64,000 nucleotides of DNA from Candidatus Hodarchaeota archaeon (GTDB lineage Archaea > Asgardarchaeota > Heimdallarchaeia > Hodarchaeales > Hodarchaeaceae), in assembly GCA_016840285.1 (NCBI GenBank), contig JAEOSR010000095.1, forward strand, positions 1 to 64,000. The letters are read 5' to 3'. A model generated the notes under the pieces. That model did no database searches, was not told the DNA's origin, and was given only the letters and a program-made list of their open reading frames with translations. This document shows positions 45,480-53,819 of this stretch, one piece after another (the first letter of the stretch is position 1; each line of letters starts with the position of its first letter). Both the position numbers and the translations under genes were made by a program.

Positions 45480-46304
45480 TTATTTCAGTTCCTGAAGAAT
45501 TTGTAGTGATGAATGAAGAACATTATAACCATGAAAAATTATTTGACGTAGGGCGTGAGTACTTTGATATTGAGCTAAAAATGCTTCCCATCCTTTGAGG
45601 TAAAATTGTTTATAATGATCAACTATTTCCTCAAAACCATGGTTTTTTAGTTCGATTATTATCTTTGTACGGTTCCAACTCCAGATCTCAATAGGTGCAA
45701 TATCAGATACTTGTGTGAGTAATCGAAAAGGAGTAGGAGACACTTGCCAGTTAATTCTTCGAATTATGACCCAATAATCTAGACCACTCCGATCGATAAG
45801 ACTCATAGGGGCTTTTTCAAGGATTTCTTTAGTTTTAATGAGATGATTATAATCAATTTTGCGTATTCTTTGTGGTTCAGGCTTAGATGGGATGACTGGC
45901 TCGCCATAAATAATTCTCACGTCATTTAATCTAGGAGGAACGTATTGTGTTAATTCTAGTAATTTTTTGATTGTTACAAGCTGAGTACGGGGTAAATGAA
46001 GAGATTTAGGGAATTTGTTTGTGAATATTTGTTCATACCTCTTTGAAATCTCAAGTGATTTACAAATTGGATCTGAAATGTTTTGAAACATTTTAGAATT
46101 CTTAGTCAGCTTGATATGAATATCAAGGTCACTCAGGATTGGTACATAATCTAGTGGTGAATTCCATGGTTTTACTGCTGATCCTTTGGCATAAATGAAT
46201 TTGATTTTTTCGTCAAACTCACGGAGCAAGATGATTTTCCAGACATCAAGACTATTATCGATATCTTTCCTAGCTTGGGGTAAAAATTTCGTGAATTGTT
46301 CCAT
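45480..46304 (-). CDS. Nucleotidyltransferase-like protein of unknown function
   Basis: The protein of about 274 residues shows a possible nucleotidyltransferase signature near residues 38-72: YAKGSAVKPW followed after a short insertion by LSDLDIHI. The G-S-x(n)-D-x-D pattern is that of polymerase-beta-like transferases such as those that act on tRNA, antibiotics or proteins. The remaining 200 residues are helical and unrecognised. The ATG at 46304 is used; a GTG at 46310 is in frame. It sits upstream of the HAD phosphatase. The assignment rests on one motif and is tentative. Confidence 0.6.
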   Translation of the reverse strand: MEQFTKFLPQARKDIDNSLDVWKIILLREFDEKIKFIYAKGSAVKPWNSPLDYVPILSDLDIHIKLTKNSKMFQNISDPICKSLEISKRYEQIFTNKFPKSLHLPRTQLVTIKKLLELTQYVPPRLNDVRIIYGEPVIPSKPEPQRIRKIDYNHLIKTKEILEKAPMSLIDRSGLDYWVIIRRINWQVSPTPFRLLTQVSDIAPIEIWSWNRTKIIIELKNHGFEEIVDHYKQFYLKGWEAFLAQYQSTHALRQIIFHGYNVLHSSLQILQELK

Positions 46305-46430
46305 TTTCACACTTTCTTTTATCTAAAAGAAATAAATTACAAGTCAATTATCAGTCTATTTTTTTCACATGCAATCAAGGATATTATTTTATATGTAAAT
46401 TCGCTGTAGTGCAAGTGAGTGTTAAAGATT

Positions 46431-46601
46431 ATGTCAGATGGAAGATCTCCTGAAGAAGAAATGTTTGATAAGGTTGCGTGCTTTCTTTATAAGGGATCCT
46501 TAGATAAGGTTCGAAAAGAATTTGCGTTACATCTTTTCGCAGAATGGTCAAAAGCTAATCTCGATATTATTTTGAACGCAATCGCTAAATCAAACAGTTA
46601 A
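46431..46601 (+). CDS. Small conserved-looking hypothetical protein (56 residues)
   Basis: A short frame from ATG 46431 encodes a charged helical peptide that begins MSDGRSPEEEMFDKVACFLYKGS and ends with a second helix (EFALHLFAEWSKANLDIILNAIAK). A GTG at 46419 is in frame upstream. The composition is that of a real protein rather than random translation, with regular helix periodicity and no low-complexity run. There is no recognised family. It is divergent from the nucleotidyltransferase-like gene. Confidence 0.5.
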   Translation: MSDGRSPEEEMFDKVACFLYKGSLDKVRKEFALHLFAEWSKANLDIILNAIAKSNS

Positions 46602-46630
46602 TGAAAAAGAGATAATCCCATACTTTAGTA

Positions 46631-46858
46631 TCACTTAGTTATTTCATAAAATAATGTGATAGCCAAAAATAAAATCATAAGAAATATGGAAACTATTAAG
46701 AAAGTACCACTAATTTCACGGAATGGATAATGAATCACTGGTAGCATACCATGGGAGGATTCTTGATAGTAGTAGGAAAAAAAAGCTCCAAGGAGAAATA
46801 ATACACTTCCTAATATTGTACTAATTTGAATTGCACGTAAAAACTCTTTCGATTTCAT
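46631..46858 (-). CDS. Small two-helix membrane protein
   Basis: The 75-residue protein has two hydrophobic segments (about 9-30 and 48-71) joined by a loop with HGMLPVIHYPFREIS, and basic residues at the N-terminus (MKSKE). It is probably an inner-membrane hairpin protein. No family was recognised. It is convergent with the small gene at 46431 and divergent from the methyltransferase gene. AAAGGAG lies about seven bases before the ATG, which supports translation. Confidence 0.6.
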   Translation of the reverse strand: MKSKEFLRAIQISTILGSVLFLLGAFFSYYYQESSHGMLPVIHYPFREISGTFLIVSIFLMILFLAITLFYEITK

Positions 46859-47017
46859 TTGAATAAAGGAGATCTCTTTAAACTAATAGACCTAGTTGTG
46901 TATGTACTATAAGTTCAAGGTGTCTTCCGCCACACTATTGAAAAATGAAAAATAAAAGCGAGAATAAACTCTAGCACAGCTCTATTGAATAGATTAATTA
47001 CTAAATGGAGAATTTAA

Positions 47018-47944
47018 ATGGAGGAAAAGAAAAGAGGGAAAAGAACTAAAACTAGTTCTTTCGGGTCCTCTGGCAGAGAAGGTCATGATTCGTCTATATT
47101 TTATGGAAGCAGGTTGTATAGCAATCTCCCAAGGGAAGAGAGTGTTGAATATATAGAAAATCCAATTCCCTCAAGATATCAAAATAAAATTTTTACATCT
47201 AGCTCAGAAAATATGGAAGAGCTTCCAGATAATAGTATCCATCTAATGGTTACATCACCACCTTATAATGTAGGTAAAGAATATGATACTAATCTCACGC
47301 TAAATGAATATCTATCGTTTCTCAAACAAGTTTGGAAAGAAGTAAAAAGAGTACTTGTACCAAGTGGTAGGGTTTGTATTAATATTGCAAATCTAGGAAG
47401 AAAACCTTACATTCCTTTACATTCGTTCATCATTAATACTATGTTAGAAATGGGTTTTTTGATGAGAGGGGAAATTATTTGGGATAAATCTGCAAGTGCT
47501 GGAACCTCTACGGCCTGGGGTAGTTGGATGTCTTCCTCTAATCCTTCGTTAAGAGATATTCATGAGTACATTCTTATATTTTCCAAAAAACAGTATAAAA
47601 GAGACACAATCGATGAACGTAAAAGTACCATTACTAGGGATGAATTTTTAGAATTAACTAAAAGCGTGTGGAAATTTCCAACTGAATCCGCAAAAAAAAT
47701 TGGTCATCCAGCACCTTTTCCAGTTGAGTTACCGTATAGAATAATCCAGCTTTATTCACATGAAAACGATATAGTCCTTGATCCTTTCATAGGAAGTGGG
47801 CAAACAGCCATAGCAGCTATTAAAACAAACCGTTATTATATTGGTTATGAAATCGAAGAAGAATATGTAGCGTTAGCTGAAAGACGTATTAGTGAATTTA
47901 AAAGGGATCTCAAAGCTCCTAAATTGACTGATTTTATAGACTAA
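47018..47944 (+). CDS. DNA methyltransferase, N4-cytosine type, beta class
   Basis: The 308 residues form an amino-methyltransferase in which the catalytic motif IV, TSPPYN (79-84), precedes the SAM motif I, DPFIGSGQTAIAA (about 262-274). This order defines the beta class, and TSPPY rather than DPPY favours N4-methylcytosine, although N6-adenine cannot be excluded. The N-terminal 55 residues are polar and may be disordered. No restriction endonuclease or specificity gene is adjacent, so it looks like an orphan methyltransferase. A DHH phosphoesterase gene follows on the same strand by about 60 bases. Confidence 0.88.
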   Translation: MEEKKRGKRTKTSSFGSSGREGHDSSIFYGSRLYSNLPREESVEYIENPIPSRYQNKIFTSSSENMEELPDNSIHLMVTSPPYNVGKEYDTNLTLNEYLSFLKQVWKEVKRVLVPSGRVCINIANLGRKPYIPLHSFIINTMLEMGFLMRGEIIWDKSASAGTSTAWGSWMSSSNPSLRDIHEYILIFSKKQYKRDTIDERKSTITRDEFLELTKSVWKFPTESAKKIGHPAPFPVELPYRIIQLYSHENDIVLDPFIGSGQTAIAAIKTNRYYIGYEIEEEYVALAERRISEFKRDLKAPKLTDFID

Positions 47945-48010
47945 TGAGATTATGTTTTTGAAAAAACCTGCAGAATCCTTAAACTAGTTCGATTATCAAA
48001 GGTGGAAATA

Positions 48011-49081
48011 ATGTTCTTAGAACTTAATGATTTCACTACTTCTTTAAAGTCAGCCTTAAGTGCCAACAATCCTTCAGTTGCCATAGCAGCTGACAATGAT
48101 CTCGATGGAGTATTCGGGGCAATTTTACTCGACATAGGTCTCTATAATTTGTTTGAAATCGAAGTAGACACGTATTTTCGAGATGAATTACGATGGGAGA
48201 TTCCAATCGATCAAAAATTCGATATTTTAATAATGGTAGATTTAGCTTTTGACAATACACCAAACTATCGTAGAGCAGCGAATCAAGCAGGTCAGTCATT
48301 CGCAATCGATCATCATGTGACAAGCATAAAAGGATTCCCTCAACATGTCACAATGTATAATCCATGTAAAGACGGTCATTGTTACCTTCCAGCTACTTTC
48401 TTGGTTCATGAAGTTATTTCAGAGTTGGGCCTAGAAACAACTCCATTAAATGAATATTTGAATTTGTTAGGGGTTTTAGCGGACGCTGGGATTAATTTCA
48501 AAGTTGAAAATACTACTATACAATATTTTTATGATCCTAGACTCAAGGATATTTTTGAGAAAAGCTTTAACCAATTTGACTATCTTTTTGAACAGAAAGA
48601 ATTTGATGGATTATTTTATCCCCATTTTAAAGAAACTATTGAAGCATTAAGCTTTGAAGGAGCAGAAGAAGGGTGGAAAGAATTATATCTCCGATTTATT
48701 AATGAAATAAATGATTTACTCTCTGCACAAAAACTCGTGAAAAGAATCCTGACAAAGAATAATGATGAGTTTTTCAACGTAATCCAACAAGTCCCAAAAA
48801 AACCAACTGAGATTACCAAATCTGGTATATGGTTAATAAAAAACACCTCTCCGATAAGTAATGGAGTTATTGGGAGAACAATAGCAGAATTGATAGGTAA
48901 TCCAGTGATAGCATATTCATGTAAGAAATTTTGTCGAGTATCGGCAAGAGCGCCTTCAGATAGTGATATAGATTTCATACCCATGTTTTCTGGGTTTGGA
49001 GGTGGTCATCCTAAAGCATGTGGTGCGTTTTTAACCCAAAACCAGTTTCAATCCTTCTTGAAAAAAATAAAAGGATATTAA
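48011..49081 (+). CDS. DHH/DHHA1-family phosphoesterase
   Basis: The protein of about 356 residues carries DHH-family metal motifs: ADNDLDGVFGA (motif I), IMVDLAFDN (motif II), IDHHVTS (the DHH motif III) and a motif IV aspartate in LLGVLADAG. The C-terminal DHHA1 part has SGFGGGHPKACGAF, which binds nucleic acid or nucleotide. Archaeal members include RecJ-like single-strand exonucleases associated with GINS, as well as oligonucleotide and cyclic-nucleotide phosphodiesterases. The ATG at 48011 has GGTGGA six bases upstream, which contains the alternative GTG. It may be cotranscribed with the methyltransferase. Confidence 0.85.
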   Translation: MFLELNDFTTSLKSALSANNPSVAIAADNDLDGVFGAILLDIGLYNLFEIEVDTYFRDELRWEIPIDQKFDILIMVDLAFDNTPNYRRAANQAGQSFAIDHHVTSIKGFPQHVTMYNPCKDGHCYLPATFLVHEVISELGLETTPLNEYLNLLGVLADAGINFKVENTTIQYFYDPRLKDIFEKSFNQFDYLFEQKEFDGLFYPHFKETIEALSFEGAEEGWKELYLRFINEINDLLSAQKLVKRILTKNNDEFFNVIQQVPKKPTEITKSGIWLIKNTSPISNGVIGRTIAELIGNPVIAYSCKKFCRVSARAPSDSDIDFIPMFSGFGGGHPKACGAFLTQNQFQSFLKKIKGY

Positions 49082-49092
49082 TGGTTTTTGGA

Positions 49093-50547
49093 TTAATTAA
49101 TATCAAGAATTTCTTTCACAAGATGAATTTTCTCTTCTAGATTCCCCTGCCTACTGATCATTATCCTTTGGGCTTGTGGAGAACCAGCCCCATGCAGTGA
49201 TTCTGTTTTATAACTCAGAGAAGCTACACCCATCGATAAGTTTTCAATGAATCTGAGAAGCTTATATCGTGCTTCAACTGGCACACCCTCACATGTTGAG
49301 AGATATTTTTTTAATAAATGCCCAACTTCTTGAGAATCAAAATCTGCTTGAGACGGCATTGTACAAATTATTCCTCCAGCTACATCTTCAGCTAAACGAC
49401 CAATCTCATAAGGAAATCTTGTGACATTCTGTTTGCAAATATTAGCCAGAAGCATATCCATTTCATAATTTCCTGCTTCTCTTTGAAAACCTAAGGAGCT
49501 ACAGGCAATTCCACAACAGTATAGTGTCTCATTTAAATGTAACATTTCAACTATTTTATCTCTAAGATGTGATGCTTTTTCAACACCATTATACCGCGCT
49601 ATTAATGCCGTTGCACCGATTAGAACGTCACCTACTCCAACTTTACATCCACCATAAGATTGACGATGGAAACCTGCAAATCTATTGACTAATTCTCCCG
49701 AAAACTCTATTTCTCCCTTCATGAAAATTCGCTCGTTGGGAACAAACACATCATTAAAGATCACAAAAACTTCCTGACCACCGTATTTCCAATTTCCAAT
49801 ATCAAACTTCCCCTCTTCCATTTTACGAGTATCACATGACTGTCTACCATAAACCATTGTAATTCCTTTTTCATTAGTATCAATGCCAAAACTGACAGCA
49901 TATTCTTCTTCCCCAGGTCTTAAGGAAAGAGTAGGCATTATAATCGCTTTATGAGAGTTTAGGAAACCTGTCTGGTGTATTTTTGCCCCTCGTACCACAA
50001 TTCCATTATTGTCTTCATCAATAATGTGTAAAAACTGATCTGGATCGGACTGTTTATTCGGTCTTTTACTACGATCACCTTTTGTGTCTGTCATTGTTCC
50101 AGACACCATTAAATCTTGTTTTTGAACCGCGATCCAATAGTTCTTGAAGCGTTCATGATAATTAGTGTCATATTTCTTGTCCATCTCCCATGTGACACTG
50201 TAGAGTGCATTTGCAGTATCAAATCCAACACATCGTTGAAAACAGCATGCAGTTTGTTGCCCAACGAGTCTCTGCATTTTTATTTTGTTAATAAGATCTT
50301 CAACAGACTGATGAATGTGAGTAAAACGATTAACTGTTTCACCTGTCAGATGTGATGTGGCTGTCATAAGATGCTTGTATTCATCCATTTGAGCAAGTTC
50401 ATAAATCTTTCCTACTGTATTAATTGAGGGCTCAATTATTCTAAAATAAGGGTGTTTCCAATATTCTTTAATCTTTTCACCAAACATATACAGATTTACT
50501 TCTCTTTTGATACTTTCAACATATTCTTCAGGTGTTTTTAAAGGCAT
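49093..50547 (-). CDS. abfD: 4-hydroxybutyryl-CoA dehydratase / vinylacetyl-CoA isomerase
   Basis: The 484 residues match 4-hydroxybutyryl-CoA dehydratase, a flavin and [4Fe-4S] enzyme that converts 4-hydroxybutyryl-CoA to crotonyl-CoA. In the Clostridium enzyme the cluster is held by Cys99, Cys103, His292 and Cys299. Here C102 and C106 (CFQRC) and H294 and C301 (HRQSYGGC) keep exactly the same spacing, as do the following Lys and the Tyr between. This separates it from the related 4-hydroxyphenylacetate hydroxylases, which lack the cluster. It is convergent with the DHH gene and about 5 kb from the thiolase and HAD-ECH fusion that would process crotonyl-CoA. Confidence 0.93.
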   Translation of the reverse strand: MPLKTPEEYVESIKREVNLYMFGEKIKEYWKHPYFRIIEPSINTVGKIYELAQMDEYKHLMTATSHLTGETVNRFTHIHQSVEDLINKIKMQRLVGQQTACCFQRCVGFDTANALYSVTWEMDKKYDTNYHERFKNYWIAVQKQDLMVSGTMTDTKGDRSKRPNKQSDPDQFLHIIDEDNNGIVVRGAKIHQTGFLNSHKAIIMPTLSLRPGEEEYAVSFGIDTNEKGITMVYGRQSCDTRKMEEGKFDIGNWKYGGQEVFVIFNDVFVPNERIFMKGEIEFSGELVNRFAGFHRQSYGGCKVGVGDVLIGATALIARYNGVEKASHLRDKIVEMLHLNETLYCCGIACSSLGFQREAGNYEMDMLLANICKQNVTRFPYEIGRLAEDVAGGIICTMPSQADFDSQEVGHLLKKYLSTCEGVPVEARYKLLRFIENLSMGVASLSYKTESLHGAGSPQAQRIMISRQGNLEEKIHLVKEILDIN

Positions 50548-50653
50548 GAATGTACACCAATTTTACCTTTGATAATAATCCAAATAAGCAGGAATTTAAA
50601 ATTACTTTGAATCAATAATCAAAGCTTTTTTATGGATTAAGAGGTAAAGGATA

Positions 50654-52027
50654 GTGTATAATCACACTCATAATCAAGAAAGGGGTAAAGAGCTGCTTTT
50701 TAAAGTATTTAAGCATCAAAAGGTGGATCATATCCCTTGGGTTCCATTCGCAGGAATACATTCAGGTTTTTTAAAGAAATATACTGCTACAGATATGCTA
50801 ACTAATGCAAATAGATTGTACGAGTGCTTAATTGAAGTTAATAAATTGTATCATCCCGATGGACAGCCAATTCTATTTGATTTACAAATTGAGGCCGAGA
50901 TTCTGGGTTGTGGATTAAAGTGGAGTGATAAGAATCCTCCAATGGTTATTTCTCATCCTTTAGAAGACACAACCGTCATTCCAACGAAATTACCTGAAGC
51001 TACAGATGGAAGACTTCCGCTGATTCTCAAAGTGACGGAGCAAGTAAAAAGAAAGGTTGGACCTTACAGAACAGCACTGTTTGGGTTAACTACAGGTCCT
51101 TTGACTTTAGCATCCCATCTTCGTGGAACAAGTTTATATTTGGATTTATTTCAAAATAAGGAATTTGTACATGAATTACTTGAGTACACGACTCTAGTTT
51201 GTCAAAAAATGAATGATCTTTATATTACAGCGGGAATGGACGTTATTGCTATTGTAGATCCAGTTGTGTCGCAAATTTCACCGCAAACATTTGAGGAGTA
51301 TTTGACTAAACTTTTTCAGAATATATTCGACGAAATTAAGAGAAAAAACCATTTTTCATCTTTTTTTGTTTGTGGAGATGCTACTAAAAACTTATCATTA
51401 ATTGCAGAGACAAATCCTGATTCTATGTTTGTAGATGAAAATATTGATATGGTAAAAGCCATGAATATAGTCAAACCAAAAAATATTGTACTAGGTGGGA
51501 ATATTCCTCTCACAACAGTAATGTTATTCGGCTCTCAACAGGATAATATGAAATATGTTATCAAATTAATTGATGATGTAGGCAAGGACAATTTGATAAT
51601 TGCTCCTGGATGCGACATGCCTTATGATGTTCCACCTGATAATGTTATTGGAGCGTTTCAAGCAATAAAAGAACCTGAACTAATTAAAAAATCACTAGCA
51701 AATTATGAAATACCTGAAATAGATATTAATATTGAACTACCGGATTACAAGAGACTCTCCAAACCCCTTATTGAAGTTTTTACCATTGACTCCGCTACTT
51801 GTGCAGCTTGCGGATATATGCTCGCAACCGCCCTCGATGCCAAGAAAGAATTTGGTGATAGAATAGAACTTGCAGAATATAGATTTATTAAACGAGAGAG
51901 TGTTGCACGAGCAAAAAAATTGAATATCCAACACCTTCCCTGTATATTAATTAATGGTGAGCTAAAATGGTCCTCTATCATTCCTAACAAAGAAGAATTG
52001 TTAAATGAAATAAAGAGAGTCCTTTAA
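50654..52027 (+). CDS. MtaA-like (UroD family) protein fused to a thioredoxin-like domain
   Basis: Residues 1-365 form a uroporphyrinogen decarboxylase-fold domain of the methylcobamide:CoM methyltransferase type. Two candidate zinc cysteines, C240 in FFVCGDA and C320 in APGCDMP, are present, but the His usually two residues before the first is Phe238. Residues about 372-457 form a thioredoxin-like domain with CAAC (C383, C386) and a cis-Pro motif HLPC near 428-431. The GTG at 50654 has GAGG nine bases upstream. The stop overlaps the ATG of a CobW-type GTPase by one base. A redox-linked methyl-transfer role is inferred, and the methyl donor and acceptor are unknown. Confidence 0.8.
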   Translation: MYNHTHNQERGKELLFKVFKHQKVDHIPWVPFAGIHSGFLKKYTATDMLTNANRLYECLIEVNKLYHPDGQPILFDLQIEAEILGCGLKWSDKNPPMVISHPLEDTTVIPTKLPEATDGRLPLILKVTEQVKRKVGPYRTALFGLTTGPLTLASHLRGTSLYLDLFQNKEFVHELLEYTTLVCQKMNDLYITAGMDVIAIVDPVVSQISPQTFEEYLTKLFQNIFDEIKRKNHFSSFFVCGDATKNLSLIAETNPDSMFVDENIDMVKAMNIVKPKNIVLGGNIPLTTVMLFGSQQDNMKYVIKLIDDVGKDNLIIAPGCDMPYDVPPDNVIGAFQAIKEPELIKKSLANYEIPEIDINIELPDYKRLSKPLIEVFTIDSATCAACGYMLATALDAKKEFGDRIELAEYRFIKRESVARAKKLNIQHLPCILINGELKWSSIIPNKEELLNEIKRVL

Positions 52028-52956
52028 TGCGAACTAAACAGATTCAGCTCTTTTTAATTAATGGCTTTCTAGGTTCAGGAAAGACAACATTTCTTTTAAA
52101 GTTACTGTCTCTTTTTTCCCCCCAAAAGTGTGGAGTTTTGATGAATGAATTTGGTGAAATCGGTATTGATGGATTGTTATTGCCTCAAAAAGACTTGGAA
52201 CTAATAGAGGTTAATGGGGGATCAATTTTTTGCCAATGTCGACACGAAATATTTATTGAAGGATTACTCCAATTTTCAACCATTCCAATTGATATTTTGT
52301 TCATTGAAGCTTCTGGTCTTGCAGATCCGGTTACGATGGATAAAGATTTACAGATAGTTAAAAAGAAAATTGGGGAAATTTATGTTTATTCTGGAAGTAT
52401 TTGTCTGATTGATTCACTTCATTTTCTAGATTTAGTTAATGTAGTTCAGACTATCGAAAAACAAATTGAGTATGCATCGTTAGCTATAATAAATAAAATT
52501 GATTTAGTGACACCAGAGAGACTTTTGGGTATAAGAGATAAGCTTCTCACAATTAATCCAAGAATTAAGCTCATAAAAACAAGTTTTGGTGATCTTTCAC
52601 CAAATCAATTAATGGATTTATATTCAGAAAGAGCTATGTCACAGAAAGATATTCCAAGCATATTTACAACTACAAAAAGTACTATTGACATTTCCTTGAC
52701 TGCTGATCATGGATTAGACCCCCTTAAGGTACGAAATTACTTTTCTGAATTAGCAAAAGAAACTAGAAGGATGAAGGGGTTTATACAATTGGATGATGGT
52801 CAGTGGTATTATTTAGATAGTGTCAATGGAAGTTTATCTCTAACACAAACTAACTCTAAATATTCACAAACAATGATAGTTGTCATCTTTAAAGAAGGTA
52901 TAGAAAATAAAATAGTTTACAGAGCAGAAAGTCTTTGGGAGTCTTTCTCTACCTGA
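52027..52956 (+). CDS. CobW/G3E-family GTPase
   Basis: This 309-residue GTPase has Walker A GFLGSGKTT (13-21), the G3E EASGLADP segment (about 94-101) and the base-specificity NKID (about 155). The metal-binding motif near the switch is present as IFCQC (C69, C71) instead of the usual C-x-C-C. G3E GTPases insert or deliver metals or cofactors such as cobalt, nickel, zinc or B12. The ATG overlaps the stop of the MtaA-like gene by one base, so the two are translated together. It may load zinc or a corrinoid onto its partner. This is inference from context. Confidence 0.88.
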   Translation: MRTKQIQLFLINGFLGSGKTTFLLKLLSLFSPQKCGVLMNEFGEIGIDGLLLPQKDLELIEVNGGSIFCQCRHEIFIEGLLQFSTIPIDILFIEASGLADPVTMDKDLQIVKKKIGEIYVYSGSICLIDSLHFLDLVNVVQTIEKQIEYASLAIINKIDLVTPERLLGIRDKLLTINPRIKLIKTSFGDLSPNQLMDLYSERAMSQKDIPSIFTTTKSTIDISLTADHGLDPLKVRNYFSELAKETRRMKGFIQLDDGQWYYLDSVNGSLSLTQTNSKYSQTMIVVIFKEGIENKIVYRAESLWESFST

Positions 52957-52975
52957 AAATAGTGTTGGTAAAAAT

Positions 52976-53740
52976 TTACTTGTTCATAAAGTAAGTAAAG
53001 TCATCACAACGTAAAGGAGCGGGAGATACAAGATGCTCTGCATATTCTACTCCAATACGTGATCCAAGGGTCTTATTCCAAGTCAGTAGCATTGAGGGAA
53101 AATGTGAAATCTGAGTAGTTTTGCTCGGTACAAAACCCTGAGATTTGTAAACTAATATTGCCTTTTCCTTAAGATCAACGTAGTTAGTAATGTCTATGAA
53201 AAAAGAGGTGTATCCTTCTGGATGTAAATCAATAAAACGTACAGGAAAATATAATAAGGAATTGATACGGTGAACAGGTAGATTATCAAAATATTTATCC
53301 CATTTAGTAAGTCTAGAATAGAATATTGCTGCCTCTACTATTTGTTGTGCTTGATAATGATCAGGAGATGCCATTAAAGTTCTTCCATACATTGAAATAA
53401 CTACTTTAGGACACCATCTTCGAAATACTGTAGCTAATTTACAGCGTGCCTCAAATGTATCAAAAAGTCGTCGATTTGGGAGATCTAATGTGATTCTCTC
53501 TGCTCCCAAGATGCGAGCTGCTTCTTTAGCCTCATTTAATCTTCTTTCAGCGTAATCAGGGTCATAATCATCAGGAGAGCGATATTTTTCATTTTTAGGT
53601 GTTGGTTCTGCAGTAGTTAAATCGATAATACCAGTTTTGACACCGTTTTTAGATAATTTTGCTATTGTACCCCCAATTCCTAGTTCAACATCGTCAGGAT
53701 GTGGGCCTACCGCCACTACTTCAACTAGTTCTTCGTTCAT
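52976..53740 (-). CDS. PIG-L/LmbE deacetylase, BshB1-like
   Basis: The 254-residue protein belongs to the PIG-L zinc deacetylases. The catalytic PHPDDVE motif (13-19) carries two zinc ligands and the base, and the third zinc histidine is in SPDHYQAQQI. The overall pattern, including RSPDDYDPDYAERRLNEAKEAA, resembles BshB1, which deacetylates GlcNAc-malate in bacillithiol synthesis. No other bacillithiol gene is near, so it may act on a different N-acetylglucosaminyl compound. It is convergent with the CobW gene and lies about 80 bases downstream of purA. Confidence 0.82.
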   Translation of the reverse strand: MNEELVEVVAVGPHPDDVELGIGGTIAKLSKNGVKTGIIDLTTAEPTPKNEKYRSPDDYDPDYAERRLNEAKEAARILGAERITLDLPNRRLFDTFEARCKLATVFRRWCPKVVISMYGRTLMASPDHYQAQQIVEAAIFYSRLTKWDKYFDNLPVHRINSLLYFPVRFIDLHPEGYTSFFIDITNYVDLKEKAILVYKSQGFVPSKTTQISHFPSMLLTWNKTLGSRIGVEYAEHLVSPAPLRCDDFTYFMNK

Positions 53741-53819
53741 TTTACTTCAACTTTCTTAACGAGTTTTATAAAAATTCTAATAAATGTCCATCGAAAATGG
53801 TAATATTTATTATCATCAG

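Noticed and set aside
49093..50547. 4-hydroxyphenylacetate 3-hydroxylase, the common automatic name for this family
   Set aside because: All four [4Fe-4S] ligands of 4-hydroxybutyryl-CoA dehydratase are present at matching spacing, which the hydroxylases lack.
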